In this document: in pieces, positions 1 through 12,263 of the stretch
Layout: every line of letters starts with the position of its first letter
How positions within the stretch are numbered: position 1 is the first letter of the stretch
NCBI RefSeq assembly: GCF_910592395.1
Contig: NC_088312.1
Span: forward strand, 12,648,001 to 12,712,000
Source of the DNA: Lineus longissimus
Lineage: Eukaryota; Nemertea; Pilidiophora; Heteronemertea; Lineidae
DNA: 64,000 bases
Direction: 5' to 3'
The notes under the pieces: model-generated
The model's input: only the letters and a program-made list of their open reading frames with translations
What the model was told of the DNA's origin: nothing
Databases searched by the model: none
Program-made: the position numbers and the translations under genes

Positions 1-117
1 TTCCCGCACTCCTATTTTAATTTATCCAAAGGAATATGATATGATCTGTTTTCACTTTTTTGTAATTAAATGGTATTCATATAATGAGATCAATAGTAGT
101 GTCCGTGTCAGATCCCA

Positions 118-153
118 TCATGGAGGTATAAATAATTATTTATACCTCCATGA
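118..153. repeat. perfect 36-bp palindrome flanked by direct repeats
   Basis: The 36 bases equal their own reverse complement, with an AT-rich centre (ataattat). The 9-mer gatcccatc occurs at each shoulder (111-119 and 152-160), overlapping the palindrome edges. It could be a very small fold-back element or a footprint of one. The extent is seen directly; the origin is inference. Confidence 0.7.
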
Positions 154-1214
154 TCCCATCGTTCAACTAGTCTTCTCTCCCCAGGTGCCTCACACGGACC
201 TTCACGTACTCAAGACCAACCTGGAGTCATGAATTCACAGGTGCTCCTGTGAAATCTCAGTTCTAGTTTATTTATCAAACTTTATCGAGGGTTACCCGGT
301 TATCGAATCGAATGGATGTGTCGATCGTCGGGGCGGATTGATATGTGGTTAGGTTGTGCGTCCAAGGCGATTACTAATAGGTCATTCAGTTAGTTTGAGA
401 AAGATCATGATCATGAAGATGCGTGTTGTGTTATCATAACTGGAAAATAAGTTGAAGTTATTATTAGTACTACGATTCTTACATGAGTAAAAAGTAGACG
501 TTTTAAGCAACACAATTATGTTACTCCCATTTTTTCTGTAAAGCTATACTGAACTAGGGATATCTTCCGTTGCCTCCTGTAATATTTACATACCATGGCT
601 GATTAGTTCAATCATATTTCATCCAACTGGCAGCTCTGCATTGGAAATTTTAGTGGTTTAACGTGTTCTCTTGACCTTCAAACAGTAGTATAAAGCCGAT
701 ATTTACTACTTTATACCCTCAGTCCTATGTTATTAGGTCATATCCAGCTGAGCGCCAGGCCCTTGGGCCTCTTGTTGTGTGAAAAGTGAGGTTTTATACA
801 TGCTGATAATGTCTTGATTAAGGTTCCCGCCAAGTGAAAGGTTGAAGGTTCAAGACGGCTTGTTCGGATGAGATGGGTTGGTTTGCTCCCAGCTCATTCA
901 ATACAGCGTACAAACTGCTTGTGAATGCTAATTTTGAAGAAATATACATATTTCACAATAACATTGAATAGAAACTTAAAGGTATACATTCCTAATATCA
1001 AATCTATTTATCTGAGTGAGAAGGGGTATTGTTCTTGTGAGAATTGGGATGAAATGTTGTAGGTTTTCTGTGAAATCTTTGTTGCATTCGATTTTCAATT
1101 TTCAAAGATTTCAGTTGAACAGAATTTTTTCACTTCTTCATTAAAGTGTAAATAAAAGTGGTGAACGGAATTCACTTCATGAAACTTGCCCACTATCACC
1201 TTCATCTGTTTCAG

Positions 1215-4200
1215 TTTCAACCTAAAGCCCTACCAAATCATCGGTCTAAACTGGCTCCTTGTGATGCACAAACATGACCTGAACGGTATACTCGCCGACG
1301 AAATGGGCCTCGGAAAAACTATCCAGTCGATCGCGTTTCTTGCTTACTTGATGGAACAGGGTGATCCAGGACCCCATCTGATCATTGTGCCGTCCTCGAC
1401 AATCGATAACTGGAATCGTGAGATACGGATATGGTGTCCCGAGATGAAGGTTTTGATGTATTACGGCAGTCAGGAAGAGAGGCGGGATATGCGATACCAG
1501 GTCCAGGCTTATGAGGAAACTGATTTTCATGTGGTGCTAACAACGTGAGTGTAACCAATGCCCAGTGTTCTCCACAAGGCCATTTGTCTGCGTGGCCCAC
1601 CCTACCTTGTCAGCTTACCACCTTACCTTTGAAGAGCCACCCTACCTTGCTCTAGAACTTTGTAGAGGGTTCCTATAGGGCCACCCTACCTCAAATTGCT
1701 GGCCACCCTACCTTGTGTGGCACACATGCAAAACGTCATGCAATCAAGGGTATCACCCTACCTTGAGAAAACCCTGTGGCGAATACTGAATGCCTCACTT
1801 GAACTTTCCTCCAGTACTTAGGACACCTTAGTTTAGGGACAAGGGCCCAGTTGTTCAAAAGCACAAAAGGCCCGTTATCCCTAACGGTTACATTAAGTAT
1901 CCCTAGAGACGTTATCTCTTTCAGTTAATCGCATTGAAATGTTCACGTTAAGATTTAACGACTCCGTTGAAGCTAACGTGGTTTTGAACAGCTCAGCCCT
2001 GATAGGAAACGAATGGTATTGGTTTTCTCACCAAGTACCATTAGGGTGGAGCTGAAATTTAGGCAAAACCGAGGCATCAGGCAAACGGTTCGAGCAAAAT
2101 GGCACCTCTGAGCAATGGTCGGTCTGGCAACCAGTACTGCCATTATCAATTTCTATTCAAACCACCTCAGATTAATCACTGAAGTGCAAATTTGACTGTC
2201 TCCATACCAACCTCAGTAGTTGTGGTTGTGGTACCAAAACGGCTGTGGTCAAAATGAGGTTCATGGAAAGCAATACTTCATTGTCACCAAGGTGTTTTAG
2301 AATGTCCATCCAGGGGATCAATTCAGTTGAGAGTATTCATATATACTCTCAACTGAATTGAAATGGTCAAGTGAAGCGCTGTGATTTGTGTGTGTGCTCC
2401 TTTCATTCTACATGTTAAAGTTAAAGCTTTCGGTTTTTAGTCTGATATCATTTGATATAGGTTATCATCCAACTTTACACTTTAACCCCGGTCTGTCCTG
2501 AAACCTTTCAGTAGACCACAGATGAGCTGCTCAACCAGCGCTACAATCTGAGCATTTCTGACCGGTACCCATTTATACACCTCGGTGCAGAGAGGCAAGT
2601 GAGACAAAGAGACCTGCCCACAGTCTCACACCGACAGTGGGATTGAACCCAGGACCTCTTGACCGCCAGTCGAGAGTCCCAGCCACTACACCACAGCGGC
2701 TCCTACCTGTACAGAAAGGTTCCAACTTGGCTGAGGAATAAATATAACGCGCTTTGACAATGTTGAACATTTTAAAGCGCTACATATCAAACAGTTATAT
2801 TAATTTGCAGTTACAACATGGCAACAGGGTGCTACGATGACAGATCATTCTTCAAGAAGATCAATTTCCATTACTGCGTCATCGACGAAGCTCACATGCT
2901 GAAAAATGCCACGTCACAGAGGTACCAGAGCATGATGAAAATACGGGTAAGTAGTTCTTTTGTTGTAGTCCTACCTTGAGAGATGTTCAGATTATAGATG
3001 TGAATAGACCATATCTGTATGTTTCATAGTTTGTCTTGCAAGCAGTTTCCCTCAGGCCTAGTCTTCCTCCAGAGAGGTCCAGTCCTGCAGGCTTAGTTAT
3101 AGACCCCATTTACAACAAATGTGGGGTCTATATTGAGATTACTAGGAGAAGGTACTAGGCTTCTGCATTCTTCCCAGGTTATATTATGGAGGTAGTCCAG
3201 CAAAACTGCTATTTCAACTGAAAAACTGTCACCCCTGTCCCATCAAACTAAACTCGATCTAGTGCACCTGGCAAAGATTTTTTCGAAATTCGGATAATTT
3301 TGATGACTTTGAAGCGTTTTTATGCGCCGATTTTCTGATTTGCTTTCAAATCTCCGGCACGATTCTGTCAATCACATGTATATTAGCATAAGCTCGGCCC
3401 CGTAATGGTGACGTCATATTCTCATGCATCATGGCGGCGGTATCTCTTTGCCGAAGTGGCGAGCTGTCGAGTATTTTGAGCAAAGAACGACGGTTGACAT
3501 GGTTGAATGAAGGAATAAAATAAAGGAATAGCCTTAAATGCTTATCGATGATCCATCCTGCCCATCTGAAAAAGTTAGGGTGCTGTTTAAATGTTACTGA
3601 GCGTGTGATTTTGAGAAAGCGCGAGCGTGTTTGTCCCGAAATAGATCATCCGCGAAACAGAATAGACTTCACTCCTCCATACGTGTACTGTGTGGGCCCG
3701 TGGGGGCTATCAAATTTGCTGACAAGCAAATTTCAAATTTCTAGTTTTCCTACAGAGTTTTCCAGTCCTGCAGGCCTAGTCTTCCTCCTAAAATTTCCAG
3801 TCCAACAGGTCTAGCCTGCCTCAAGAGTTTTCCTGTCCTGCAGGCCTAGTCTTCCTTCTTAATTTCCCAGTCCTTCAGGTCTAGTCTTCCTCCCGAATTT
3901 TTCAGTCCTGCAGGCCTAGTCTTCCCTCCAGAGTGGTCCAGTCTTGCAGACCTTGTCTTCCGTCAGAGTTTTCCAGTCCTGCAGGCCTAGTTTTTCAGTC
4001 TTGCAGGCCTAGTCTTCCTCCTAAATTTTCCAGTCCAGCAGGTCTAGTCGCTCTCCAGAATTTTTCAGTCCTGCAGGCCTAGTCTTCCCTCCAGAGTTTT
4101 CCAGTCCTGCAGGCCTAGTCTTCCTCCTAAATTTTCCAGTCCAACAGGTCTAGTCTCTCTCCAGAATTTTTCAGTCCTGCAGGCCTAGTCTTCCTCCTAA

Positions 4201-7200
4201 ATATTCCAGTCCAACAGGTCTAGTTTTCCTCCAGAGTACCGAGCCCAAGCCTCCTTTTGTTGTTGCAGGCGAAACGACGTCTGCTGCTGACAGGGACGCC
4301 CCTCCAGAACAATCTCGTTGAGTTGATGTCGCTGCTAGCCTTCGTCATGCCCGAAATGTTCGAAGGAAAAGGAGATCTGTTGAAACGTACCTTCAAAATT
4401 GTGGTGGTAAGTTATCCCTTGACTCCACTTGCCGAGCACTCCAGCTTCATTTACTTTGTTAACTACATCTCATGACATCAGACTTCGAGATTTACTGGTA
4501 ACTCTTAAGTTAATAGTCGGAAGAAGTTGGGATATAAAAAGCATGTTGCGCTGAACCAAAGAGAATTGACCTGAAACACGATATTTCTGTCAATGTTGCA
4601 TCATTCGATGTAGCTCCAACCTCTCAACAGCTACGATATTCTTCTTCCACAAGTTTCGAAAGGCAGGGCAGGGTTAGCGCCCTCCTGTATTAGAAAATGC
4701 ATAAGTTGTTCTGAAAAAAGCTTGGAGCAGTTAAAGGGGGGCAGAGTGCTGTGTCCTTCTTTTTTCATCCAGAAAAAATCACTCGACAACATGACACAAG
4801 GTCTATGATGTCATTATGACCATAAGACACTGGCTTGGAGTGGGAAGTTGCCTCTCTGGAAAAAAATTGATCTAGAAATTTCCAAGATTCAAACTTTACG
4901 TCAACGCCAGTCGATTTGGAGTCACTGGAAGACAAACTGAGCTTCGTCAGTTTATAGTCATAGTTTCAAACGAGCAAAAAAGTAATTTGAAAACCTAAAG
5001 TGATTGTTTCTTATCGTTCTCTTCTTCTTCTTCTTCTTCATGTTCGATTTTCTTTTTATGGCTATACGTACTACAGTTAACCAGGCCTGTCTCTAATAAA
5101 CCTGTCTACCATCGGTTCTTCCTCCCTTGATCCCCAGGTTTTTAGCTCACCTCTTAGCAGAGGTGAGCTTATCCCATACCGTGGCGTCCGTCGTCCGTCG
5201 CCGTCGTCGTCGTCGTCCGTCGTCCGTTAGCAGGGCACGTTTCGTAACTGTTAGAGCTATTGAGTTGAAACTTGGTACACATGTACCCTTATGTAATGAC
5301 ACCTTGGAGACCAAGTTTCGGTCCGATTCGTTTCATGGTTTCGCCACCAGGGGGCCAAACGTTAAAAGTGAAAATATGCAATATCTCCCTTAATAGTAGT
5401 CGGGAAATTTTGAAAAAAATATGGTAGGTACTTCTAGCAAAGGTGCATCATATATCCTCCGGGTTTTTGATTTGAACTCCTTTTCAAGGTCACAGAGGTC
5501 AAATGGTGTAAATTGGCCGTTAGGATGTAACGATGGCACGTTTCTAAACTGCAATGACTATTGATACCAAATTTGGTACACATTTACCCCTTAGTCAGGT
5601 GATCTCAGGGACCGAAGTTTGGTCCAATATGATTCACCACTTGACCACCAGGGGGCAAAATCCAAAAACCTTAAAAATGTGATTATTCCTTAACATCTTG
5701 CCCGATTGCCACCAATTTGATATCATGGGTACATCTAACCACCATACAGTATACGTTTCTTAACTGCAATGACTATTGATCACAAATTAAGTACACATGT
5801 ACCCCTTGGTCAGGTGATCTCAGGTACTGAAGTTTGGTGCGATCTGATTTGCCGTTTGGCCTCCAGGGAGGGGGCCAAATCCTAAATTCTTCAAAATGCC
5901 ATTATTCCTAGTAATGACTTGCCCGATTGGCACCAATTTTATATCATTGGTACATCTAATTCTAACAACCATTCAATGTGTCACCCGGGTCTTCTTTGAT
6001 TTGACCTACTTTTCAAGGTCACAGAGGTCGAATGTACTGTAAATTGGCCATTTTGGGGAAATTGTAATTGCTTGGACCTACATCAAACCTAACACTACAT
6101 GACACAATACCATGCTCTTTATCCATCTTTCCTCCACATGAGGTGAGCACAATGGCCGTGGCCATTTCATTGTCTCTAATGATAGGGAGCTTCATAGCCT
6201 AGTGGTTAACGCCACTGGCTACCACGCAATAGGGCCCGGGGAGAACCCAGGATTGTATTTCTGGATGAACTGGCGTGGCTTTCAAGGAACTAAAATTCCT
6301 GGCTCTTTACGAAACATACGACGTATGAAATATAAGAGGGTCTGTTGGATGAGACTAAAAGCTGTGGTCCCTTGTTCCTGAGTGTCTATGCAAGGGTAAG
6401 TAAAATATCCTGCATAGGTGGACAGTAACCTGTGGTGGACTCCATACCTCCGGCAAAAATCCGATAGAGTTATGACGCCGGTAATGATGATGATGATGAT
6501 GATGATGATGATGCACCGTATGGCTATGTGGCCAGTCTCTCAGTGTTCCAGAGTGGGCAGTTCTGGTTATCGTTGTGTTTTGTAGGGAGGAAATGGAAAC
6601 GATCGAGGGAGTTATGAGAAACAGAGAATAAATCATGCGAAGAACATCATGAAGCCGTTTGTCTTGCGGAGACTCAAATCTCAGGTAAATATTGTGCATT
6701 CAAATCTAGTCATCCATTCACATTTTTCATGTGGCCAGCGAGCAAATAGAACCCTGTTTGGGGCTGAAATCCAGAAAAGAGCAAATATTTGGCATATGTT
6801 CTCACTCAAACATATTTTTTAATATTTTTGACTGGAGAATTTTTTAAAAATTTGTAATCCGTTCCAAAAAATCATGAAAATCTTCCTTTTTGAAAATTTA
6901 ATGATAGACTGTTTTGATTCCTAATATGTGACCCACCACGGCAAAATGGGTCACATGTCGAACAGAAGATGAGCCTAAAATGACACCAGGATGTATTAGA
7001 AGAAATTGATACACTCAGATGTCACAAAAGGCAGACAATAGTGAAATGAACAACCAGTCCGTCTCAACCTGTCAAGCTCGAAGCGACATGCGACTCATTT
7101 TGCTGTGGTGGGTCATATATAAACATGTACATCTTGACAAAGCTGTGACCAAGATATGCCACTTGCTCCTTCAGGTGCTAAAACAACTTCCAAAGAAAAT

Positions 7201-10200
7201 CGACATTGTCAAACGGTGTCCCTTGGCATTTGAACAAAGAGAAGGTTACGATGCGACAATTGCAGAATACAAGGCCTTTCAGGCCTTCAGGGAGGCAAAT
7301 CCTAAACAGTCGACCAATGAATATCAAGGGGCAACCATCTTGATGAAGCTACGAAAGTGGGCGCAACATTCGTTACTCCAACGGGTACATTATACGGAAG
7401 ACAAGTTACGCGTCATGTCAAGGCTTATGCTGTCGGTGAGTGAATTTTTGTGTGCCTTGGATATTCGTCATTTTCACACGATCAATGGGCTGGTGGGATC
7501 CCGGTCAGCAGCACTGGCTGCCACTAGGGTATGGTGGTTTTGTCCTCACTGTAAACACACATGAATCAGTTTCAAATTCGGCTGTGACGTGTAAAAGAAA
7601 TACAACTACGACATGTAACAACAAGTGCCTGCCAGTGTGATTTCGCTGGCTGAAGTTTATACGCCAGTAGGCCATTGCAATTGAAAAAACAAGGTTTCTT
7701 AACAAACATAATTTAATCAAGGAAATTTTACACCACATAATTATGAGTGAGTCGTACATACTAATGTGTAAAAGAATCGAATATACAATGGAATTAACGT
7801 ACATGTACCGGTAGTACTAATGATAACGCTTGAGTTTACTATGTTCAGCAAGCTTAGCAAACGAGATATTTTATTAAAACTTAGTAAAGTACAAAATTAT
7901 GTTTAGATTTACTGATCAGATTGAAATAAAACATTAGATACAGATGACGTTACAACTGTCATATTTGACACAAAATTCCGAGTGATTTAAATGTACATGA
8001 TCAAGAGTATGGAATCATCATATAAATTGTACTAATTATGGTCAATATTACGAGTTCATATTCTGCATGATTAATAAGAAAGGGATTACGTCAAAAACTT
8101 TGTCAAGTACATGTGTGACAAAATACTGAGATAAAGTGATCCGATTTCAATTCGTGAAGTGCAGTTGATGTCATATCTGCCATTTTGGATGACCGACATG
8201 ATGTGGGTGCAGATGACATTTCATTACAATACAGTAAAAACCTCCATTAGGGTCACCCTCTCAGGACTGACAAGTGCTGTCCTTGATAGAGAAGTGTCCT
8301 GATCAGAGAGGTCAAATTGAATGGAAACAACCAAATTAGGACCAAAACAAGTGTCCGTGATAGAGAGGTTGTCCTTAATAGAGAGGTGTCCACTAACGGA
8401 GGTTCCACTGTACATGACATAGTTATTTCAGATTTGGATTTGTTGTTTACAGGATCCAGACCACGTGGCAGCTGACCCGCAGCTGATATTCGAGGATATG
8501 GGTGTCATGTCCGACTTCGAACTGCACAAACTGTGCCTACAGTACCCTGTAAGTCGTGCAGTATGGATTGCTTTAGAATACTTGAGAAACAGTCTTTTAA
8601 TGCAGTAAATTTTCCAAAAAATGTGTTTGTTTTTTTGGTTTTGTCAGGTGATTCCTACAACACAAGCTTCTTTACTATTTAATCTGGGTTCATAGTAAAT
8701 AGTGGTAGTCGAGCTCTCATGAAGTCACTTGCGGTTTCTGCAAGAGAAATAAAAAGAGGCTTTTATCAGGGTTGTGTCCATTTAGAACCTAGCTGATGGT
8801 AGTCGGCGGGTAAACTGTGGCTGTAAAGAAATGTTACATATAGTTAGATTATGAGTTATGTGGAGAGCGCGGTGCCACAACGGTTCAGCTTTGGCCTTGT
8901 GATCGGGAGGGTTGTGTCCATTTAGAACCTAGCTGATTTAGTCGGCGGGTAAACTGTGGCTGTAAAGAAATGTTACATGTAGTTAGATTATGGGTTGTGT
9001 GGAGAGCGCGGTGCCACAACGGTTCAGCTTTGGCCTTGTGATCGGGAGGTACTGAGACAAGACCACTAATGAATATTCATAGGTTGGAGGTTCCAGACCT
9101 ATCAATGAGACGCGAGTATCTTTTTAACTGTCAAGTGCATATTTGGAGAGGTATTGAAATGATATTTGGTGTGGCAAGTCAACAGATTATAGAAATTATT
9201 TGATGAAAAAACTAATTTTGAATTTTGCTAATTTGGCAACAGGGAGCATTTTTTGAGATTTTTCTGCCGGTTGGCTGAAAAGAGTGGAAATATCAATGTC
9301 TGTCCAATTTGTCAATTATCAAAAAAATTCCGTGGTCAACTACCAGTTTACTTTTCACCATTTACTTGCCCGACTGTCCAGAATATCATATCAAAATGAC
9401 AGATTTACAACCCCACGCAGTATTTGATGTGTCGCGGTCAAACATAACTGCTAAAAGGCTTAAAAAATCAATGGTGGTCTTGTCTCGACTGGGTTTTGAT
9501 ACCCGGCCGGTGCCATTTTCTATTTTTCAACTGGCCTGAAAAATCCTTGTGTTTGCTAGATTGTGGCTGCTCTCGGTTCTCCTGGAATGTTTCTGGATAT
9601 GTTGGGCAATAATGTTCGCGATTGTAAAGCACTTTGAGACAGTAGATAACACAGTGAAAGGCGCTAATTAATAAGAGCTCTCTATATTATTATTGTCATT
9701 ACTGTTGATGCAGCCTCATTGCTTTATCAAAGCCAAACTGTGAAAAATCTCAAAAATCTTCTCTGTATGTTGTCCTGTTTCAGGCTTTGAGAAATCTCCA
9801 CCTCAGCGATGACATCATCAGCGACTCAGGAAAATTCCGATTGCTTGATGAACTTCTTCCAGAATTGCAACAACAGGCAAGTTCCTTCTGTCGGAGACTC
9901 TTAAATTCATGCCTCAGAGAATCTGCAAAACTTTACTCAAATTTAACTTGAGTTGATGATTTGAATCTCCCCTCCTGCAAACAGAACTGATAAAATATCT
10001 ATGTGAGTGCAGCCACTTGATGTTCCCGGCTCTCTGTGGTTGAGTGATAAGAAAGCTTTAATGCCATTCTACAGCATCATGAACGTGCATTGTGCGTGGG
10101 CTCAATCACCATGGTCCATGCTCAGTCAGCTGACCCTTGGAATCATTTACTAAGAGTAGGGGGATTCTTTTTCAACTGGGTTGGGCCAGTGGTACCACTT

Positions 10201-12085
10201 GGCTAGCACAAAGTGCATTTGGAGCAGGAAGATTGACTATGTAAGGAACAAGGGCAGTGTCCAGTGCCAGTACTTTCCTGGCGACAATAACCCAAACCCT
10301 GTGAAACCGTCCTTGAGTTGGTGAAAATGACACTGTATATTCCAAACCCACTTATAAAACTGTCCAGAAGTTTGTGAGAATGACACTTGGTGATCAGCCA
10401 ACTGAGTAATTCCAAACGCACTTTAAAACTGTCATGAAGTTTGTGAGAATGACACTTGGTGATCAGCCAACTGAATAATCCCTAACCCACCTTAAAACTG
10501 TCCAGAAATTTGTGAGAATGCCACTTGGTGATCAGCCAACTGAGCATATTTTCCAAACCAACTTCCAAAACTGTCATGAAGTTTGTGAGAATGACACTTG
10601 ATGATCAGTCAGCTGAGCATATATTCCATGTTCTCATTCTAGGGGGCACGAATACTCATGTTCAGTCAGTTCGTGTTGGTTCTCGACATCATCGAAGACT
10701 ACATGAAGATCCGTGGTCATAAATTCTGCCGTCTTGATGGTTCAACACCAGTAGTGGAAAGGTAGGTTGGGTTCAAAGTTGTCTGTTTTCTCATATCTGT
10801 CGGCAAACAAAGGGAAGTCTATCGCCCAAGCTACGTGTGTTTTTCACTTTGGATGGGACTTTTTCTTGGTTGGGCAAAGGTGCCTAATACGAGGAATCTC
10901 AGTGAGTCAAAGGACTAGGCATTTCCGGTAAAGTGACTTGCGTTATTGAGCATTGATGTAGGAACATTTGTCTAGGAGTCACGCCACCAGGTACGCCTCT
11001 CGTTTTACTTTTAACATGTTTAATCCTAAATAAACTGCTTTTCTTATTCCATTTCTCTTCATCCAGACAAGCACTGATCGACACATTCAACAGTGATGAG
11101 AGCATTTTCATCTTCCTGCTTTCAACGAAGGCAGGGGGGCTAGGGATCAACTTGACTGCTGCCAACACGGTCATCCTGCATGACATGGACTTTAACCCGT
11201 ACAATGACAAGCAGGCGGAGGACAGGTGTCATAGGGTAGGACAAACAAAGGATGTAACGGTGATGCGACTAATTTGTCAAAACACGGTCGAGGAGGGCAT
11301 TTATAATGTAGCACAGAGAAAGCTGCAACTTGAGGAAGATGTTATCGCAAATGATAGAGGTACGTGATTCGCCTCAGTGTTTTCCATGGCTTTTGACTTG
11401 CATGAGTTGAACCTCTTAGCATTTTATTGTTGGCATGGACACCAATTTTATCATTTGACATATTTGACACTTTGGAGACAAGGTATTTTCACACCAGTCG
11501 AAAGGAGGGAAAAAATTCACCCTATGAGGTATTGTTTTTAACGTGGCTACCCTTCGCATTTAAAACAGTCAGGAAAGACACTACACCTATTTACAGATCA
11601 GCACCTCTGTGGCAGAACTCTGGTTTGGGGAAAAAAAATTGATGACTTTACGTGGTCAGCTCTTAGCTTTGTGAGTGCAAGCCACTTGTTCACAGTGGTT
11701 CCTAGAAGTAACAAATCTACATGTAGGATGTAAGCAACCAACATGAGCAATGTCGCTCTGTCGGTTTTCAAAAACAAAGACACGTACGGTCAGACTACAG
11801 TGGAACCTCTCTATTACGGACACCCTCGGGACTGACAAGTGCTGTCCTTAATAATGGAGAGGTGTCCTGATCAGAGAGGTCAAATTGAAGGGAAACCACC
11901 AATTTGGGACCAAGTCTAGTGTTCTTAATAGAGAGGTGTCGGCGAAGGGAGGTTCCACTGTATTAGGCAATTGATGTTGACATGTCAGAATACTTAAAAT
12001 GCCTTTCTTGCTGTTTTCAGAGGAAGATCTGGGGGAGCTAGACGTCGCTTCTATCCTAAAAGATGCGCTCAATGTGGACCTATAA
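1215..12085 (+). CDS. SMARCAD1: SMARCAD1-like SNF2 chromatin remodelling ATPase, 3' ten coding exons (5' partial)
   Basis: Exons: 1215-1544, 2811-2946, 4269-4406, 6586-6684, 7175-7435, 8453-8548, 9784-9876, 10643-10761, 11067-11359 and 12021-12085, about 542 residues ending at TAA. Phases agree at every join. The product is a DNA-dependent ATPase that moves nucleosomes in the nucleus. Visible helicase motifs in order: [12 protein letters not shown], the Walker A motif [12 protein letters not shown] (exon 2), [11 protein letters not shown] (exon 3), [10 protein letters not shown] (exon 5), then the C-lobe with [19 protein letters not shown] and [25 protein letters not shown] and [18 protein letters not shown] fit SMARCAD1/Fun30 better than other SNF2 groups. 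The Fun30-specific C-terminal end is present ([12 protein letters not shown]). Exon 7 to 8 uses a GC donor (gcaagt at 9877), confirmed by reading frame. The N-terminal CUE region lies outside the window. From memory, vertebrate SMARCAD1 has DEGH where this copy has DEAH. The exon 3/4 join gives an unusual TFKIVVGGNG linker and is the least certain. Confidence 0.93.
1594..1765 (+). repeat. irregular ccaccctacctt repeats
   Basis: The word ccaccctacctt, or a close variant, recurs five to six times at irregular spacing just after the first visible SMARCAD1 donor site. It is intronic. The spacing is too uneven for a clean satellite. Confidence 0.6.
1843..1999. mobile_element. small MITE, gggcccagttgttcaaaag family
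   Basis: The left end gggcccagttgttcaaaag is matched in inverted form by the right end ttttgaacagctcagccc. The interior is rich in gttaacg-like words. The same termini and interior style recur at 20789-21188 and, degraded, at 40631-40776. It lies in a SMARCAD1 intron. Confidence 0.6.
2328..2362. repeat. 19-bp-arm stem-loop
   Basis: The arms tcaattcagttgagagtat and its reverse complement are separated by about six bases. The arms are perfect. It is intronic and its function is unknown. Confidence 0.6.
2520..2706 (-). mobile_element. tRNA-derived SINE (minus strand)
   Basis: Read on the minus strand from about 2705, the element has an A-box-like tggtgtagtgg (2683-2693) and a B-box ggttcaatccc (about 2639-2649) at tRNA-like spacing. 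A body follows with gcctctctgcaccgaggtg and tataaatgggtacc. A related body occurs on the plus strand at 14320-14600. It sits in a SMARCAD1 intron. Confidence 0.75.
3053..4240 (+). repeat. minisatellite with cagtcctgcaggcctagtc units
   Basis: Units of roughly 35-50 bp built around cagtcctgcaggcctagtc and cttcctcc recur about a dozen times between 3740 and 4240. A few isolated units lie at 3053-3101, separated by unrelated sequence that includes a hairpin around 3103-3135. The array abuts the acceptor of the 4269 exon within 30 bases. Confidence 0.75.
5143..6170 (+). mobile_element. agctcacct hairpin-ended repeat, about 1 kb
   Basis: The element begins with a hairpin (gctcacct ... aggtgagc, 5146-5168), then a gtcgtccgtcg-rich stretch and several cycles of 'ttggtacacatgtacccc' and 'accaccagggggc'. 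It ends with aggtgagcacaatggccgtg. Diverged relatives with agctcagctg ends lie at 15151-15850 and about 23060-23310. It occupies the large SMARCAD1 intron. No coding capacity is seen. Confidence 0.6.
6183..6290 (+). mobile_element. SINE-like tRNA-derived fragment
   Basis: An A-box-like word (tagcctagtgg) starts the fragment and a degenerate B-box region (gagaacccagg) follows about 50 bases later. It is intronic. It may be a decayed SINE head rather than a tRNA gene, because no cloverleaf closes. Confidence 0.4.
6485..6513 (+). repeat. (GAT)n microsatellite
   Basis: About nine consecutive atg/gat units. On the minus strand it produces an artefactual polyhistidine frame. Confidence 0.85.
6925..7119. 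mobile_element. 195-bp MITE with about 36-bp TIRs
   Basis: The left end tatgtgacccaccacggcaa is matched by an inverted right end ttgctgtggtgggtcatata with a few mismatches. TIRs are about 36 bp. The right end is only 55 bases before the acceptor of SMARCAD1 exon 7175-7435. Confidence 0.75.
8232..8410. mobile_element. pogo/Tigger-like MITE, copy 1
   Basis: The left end cagtaaaaacctcc and right end ggaggttccactg are flanked by TA on both sides. The interior (gtgctgtccttgatagag, gtcctgatcagagaggtc) matches the copies at 11798-11960 and 41199-41379. The cagt...actg ends and TA duplication fit the Tc1/mariner-pogo class. Confidence 0.8.
8771..9049 (+). repeat. tandem duplication of a 140-bp unit
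   Basis: Bases 8771-8910 and 8911-9049 are near-identical, differing by a 1-base indel and a few substitutions. The unit contains gagagcgcggtgccacaac. It is intronic in SMARCAD1. Confidence 0.85.
10268..10630 (+). repeat. tandem repeat, about 75-bp unit, five copies
   Basis: Units contain aaactgtc(c/a)(a/t)gaagtttgtgagaatgacacttggtgatcagccaactga. The first copy is the most diverged. The array ends immediately before the acceptor of exon 10643-10761. Confidence 0.8.
11798..11960. mobile_element. pogo/Tigger-like MITE, copy 2
   Basis: The ends cagtggaacctct and aggttccactg are exact inverted repeats flanked by TA (11796-11797 and 11961-11962). It lies 60 bp upstream of the last SMARCAD1 exon. 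Confidence 0.85.
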
Positions 12086-12263
12086 TGCTAAGCATTCTAG
12101 ATACCTTTGAACAAACTACATGTATCTGGATCAATGAAGAGCATGTGCTTTTTTTGTGCTTGACAATTTTGATCTCCGACTTTTCTGAGAGGCACTCTAT
12201 GTGGACCAATGATGCTTCTTGTCTGAGGTGCAATTGGAACTTGTGGTAACAGTATGGGAGGTA

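Noticed and set aside
41-232. 63-codon frame whose end (from 186) follows a good acceptor and stops at TGA
   Set aside because: It could be a terminal exon of an upstream gene, but it lies where a SMARCAD1 intron is expected, the product is short and I recognise nothing in it.
6355-6699. Minus-strand frame with a polyhistidine run
   Set aside because: It is the reverse reading of the (GAT)n microsatellite plus the opposite strand of a SMARCAD1 exon.
10268-10630. Regularly spaced repeats considered as a CRISPR-like array
   Set aside because: The repeats are head-to-tail with no unique spacers and lie in an animal intron; a plain tandem repeat.
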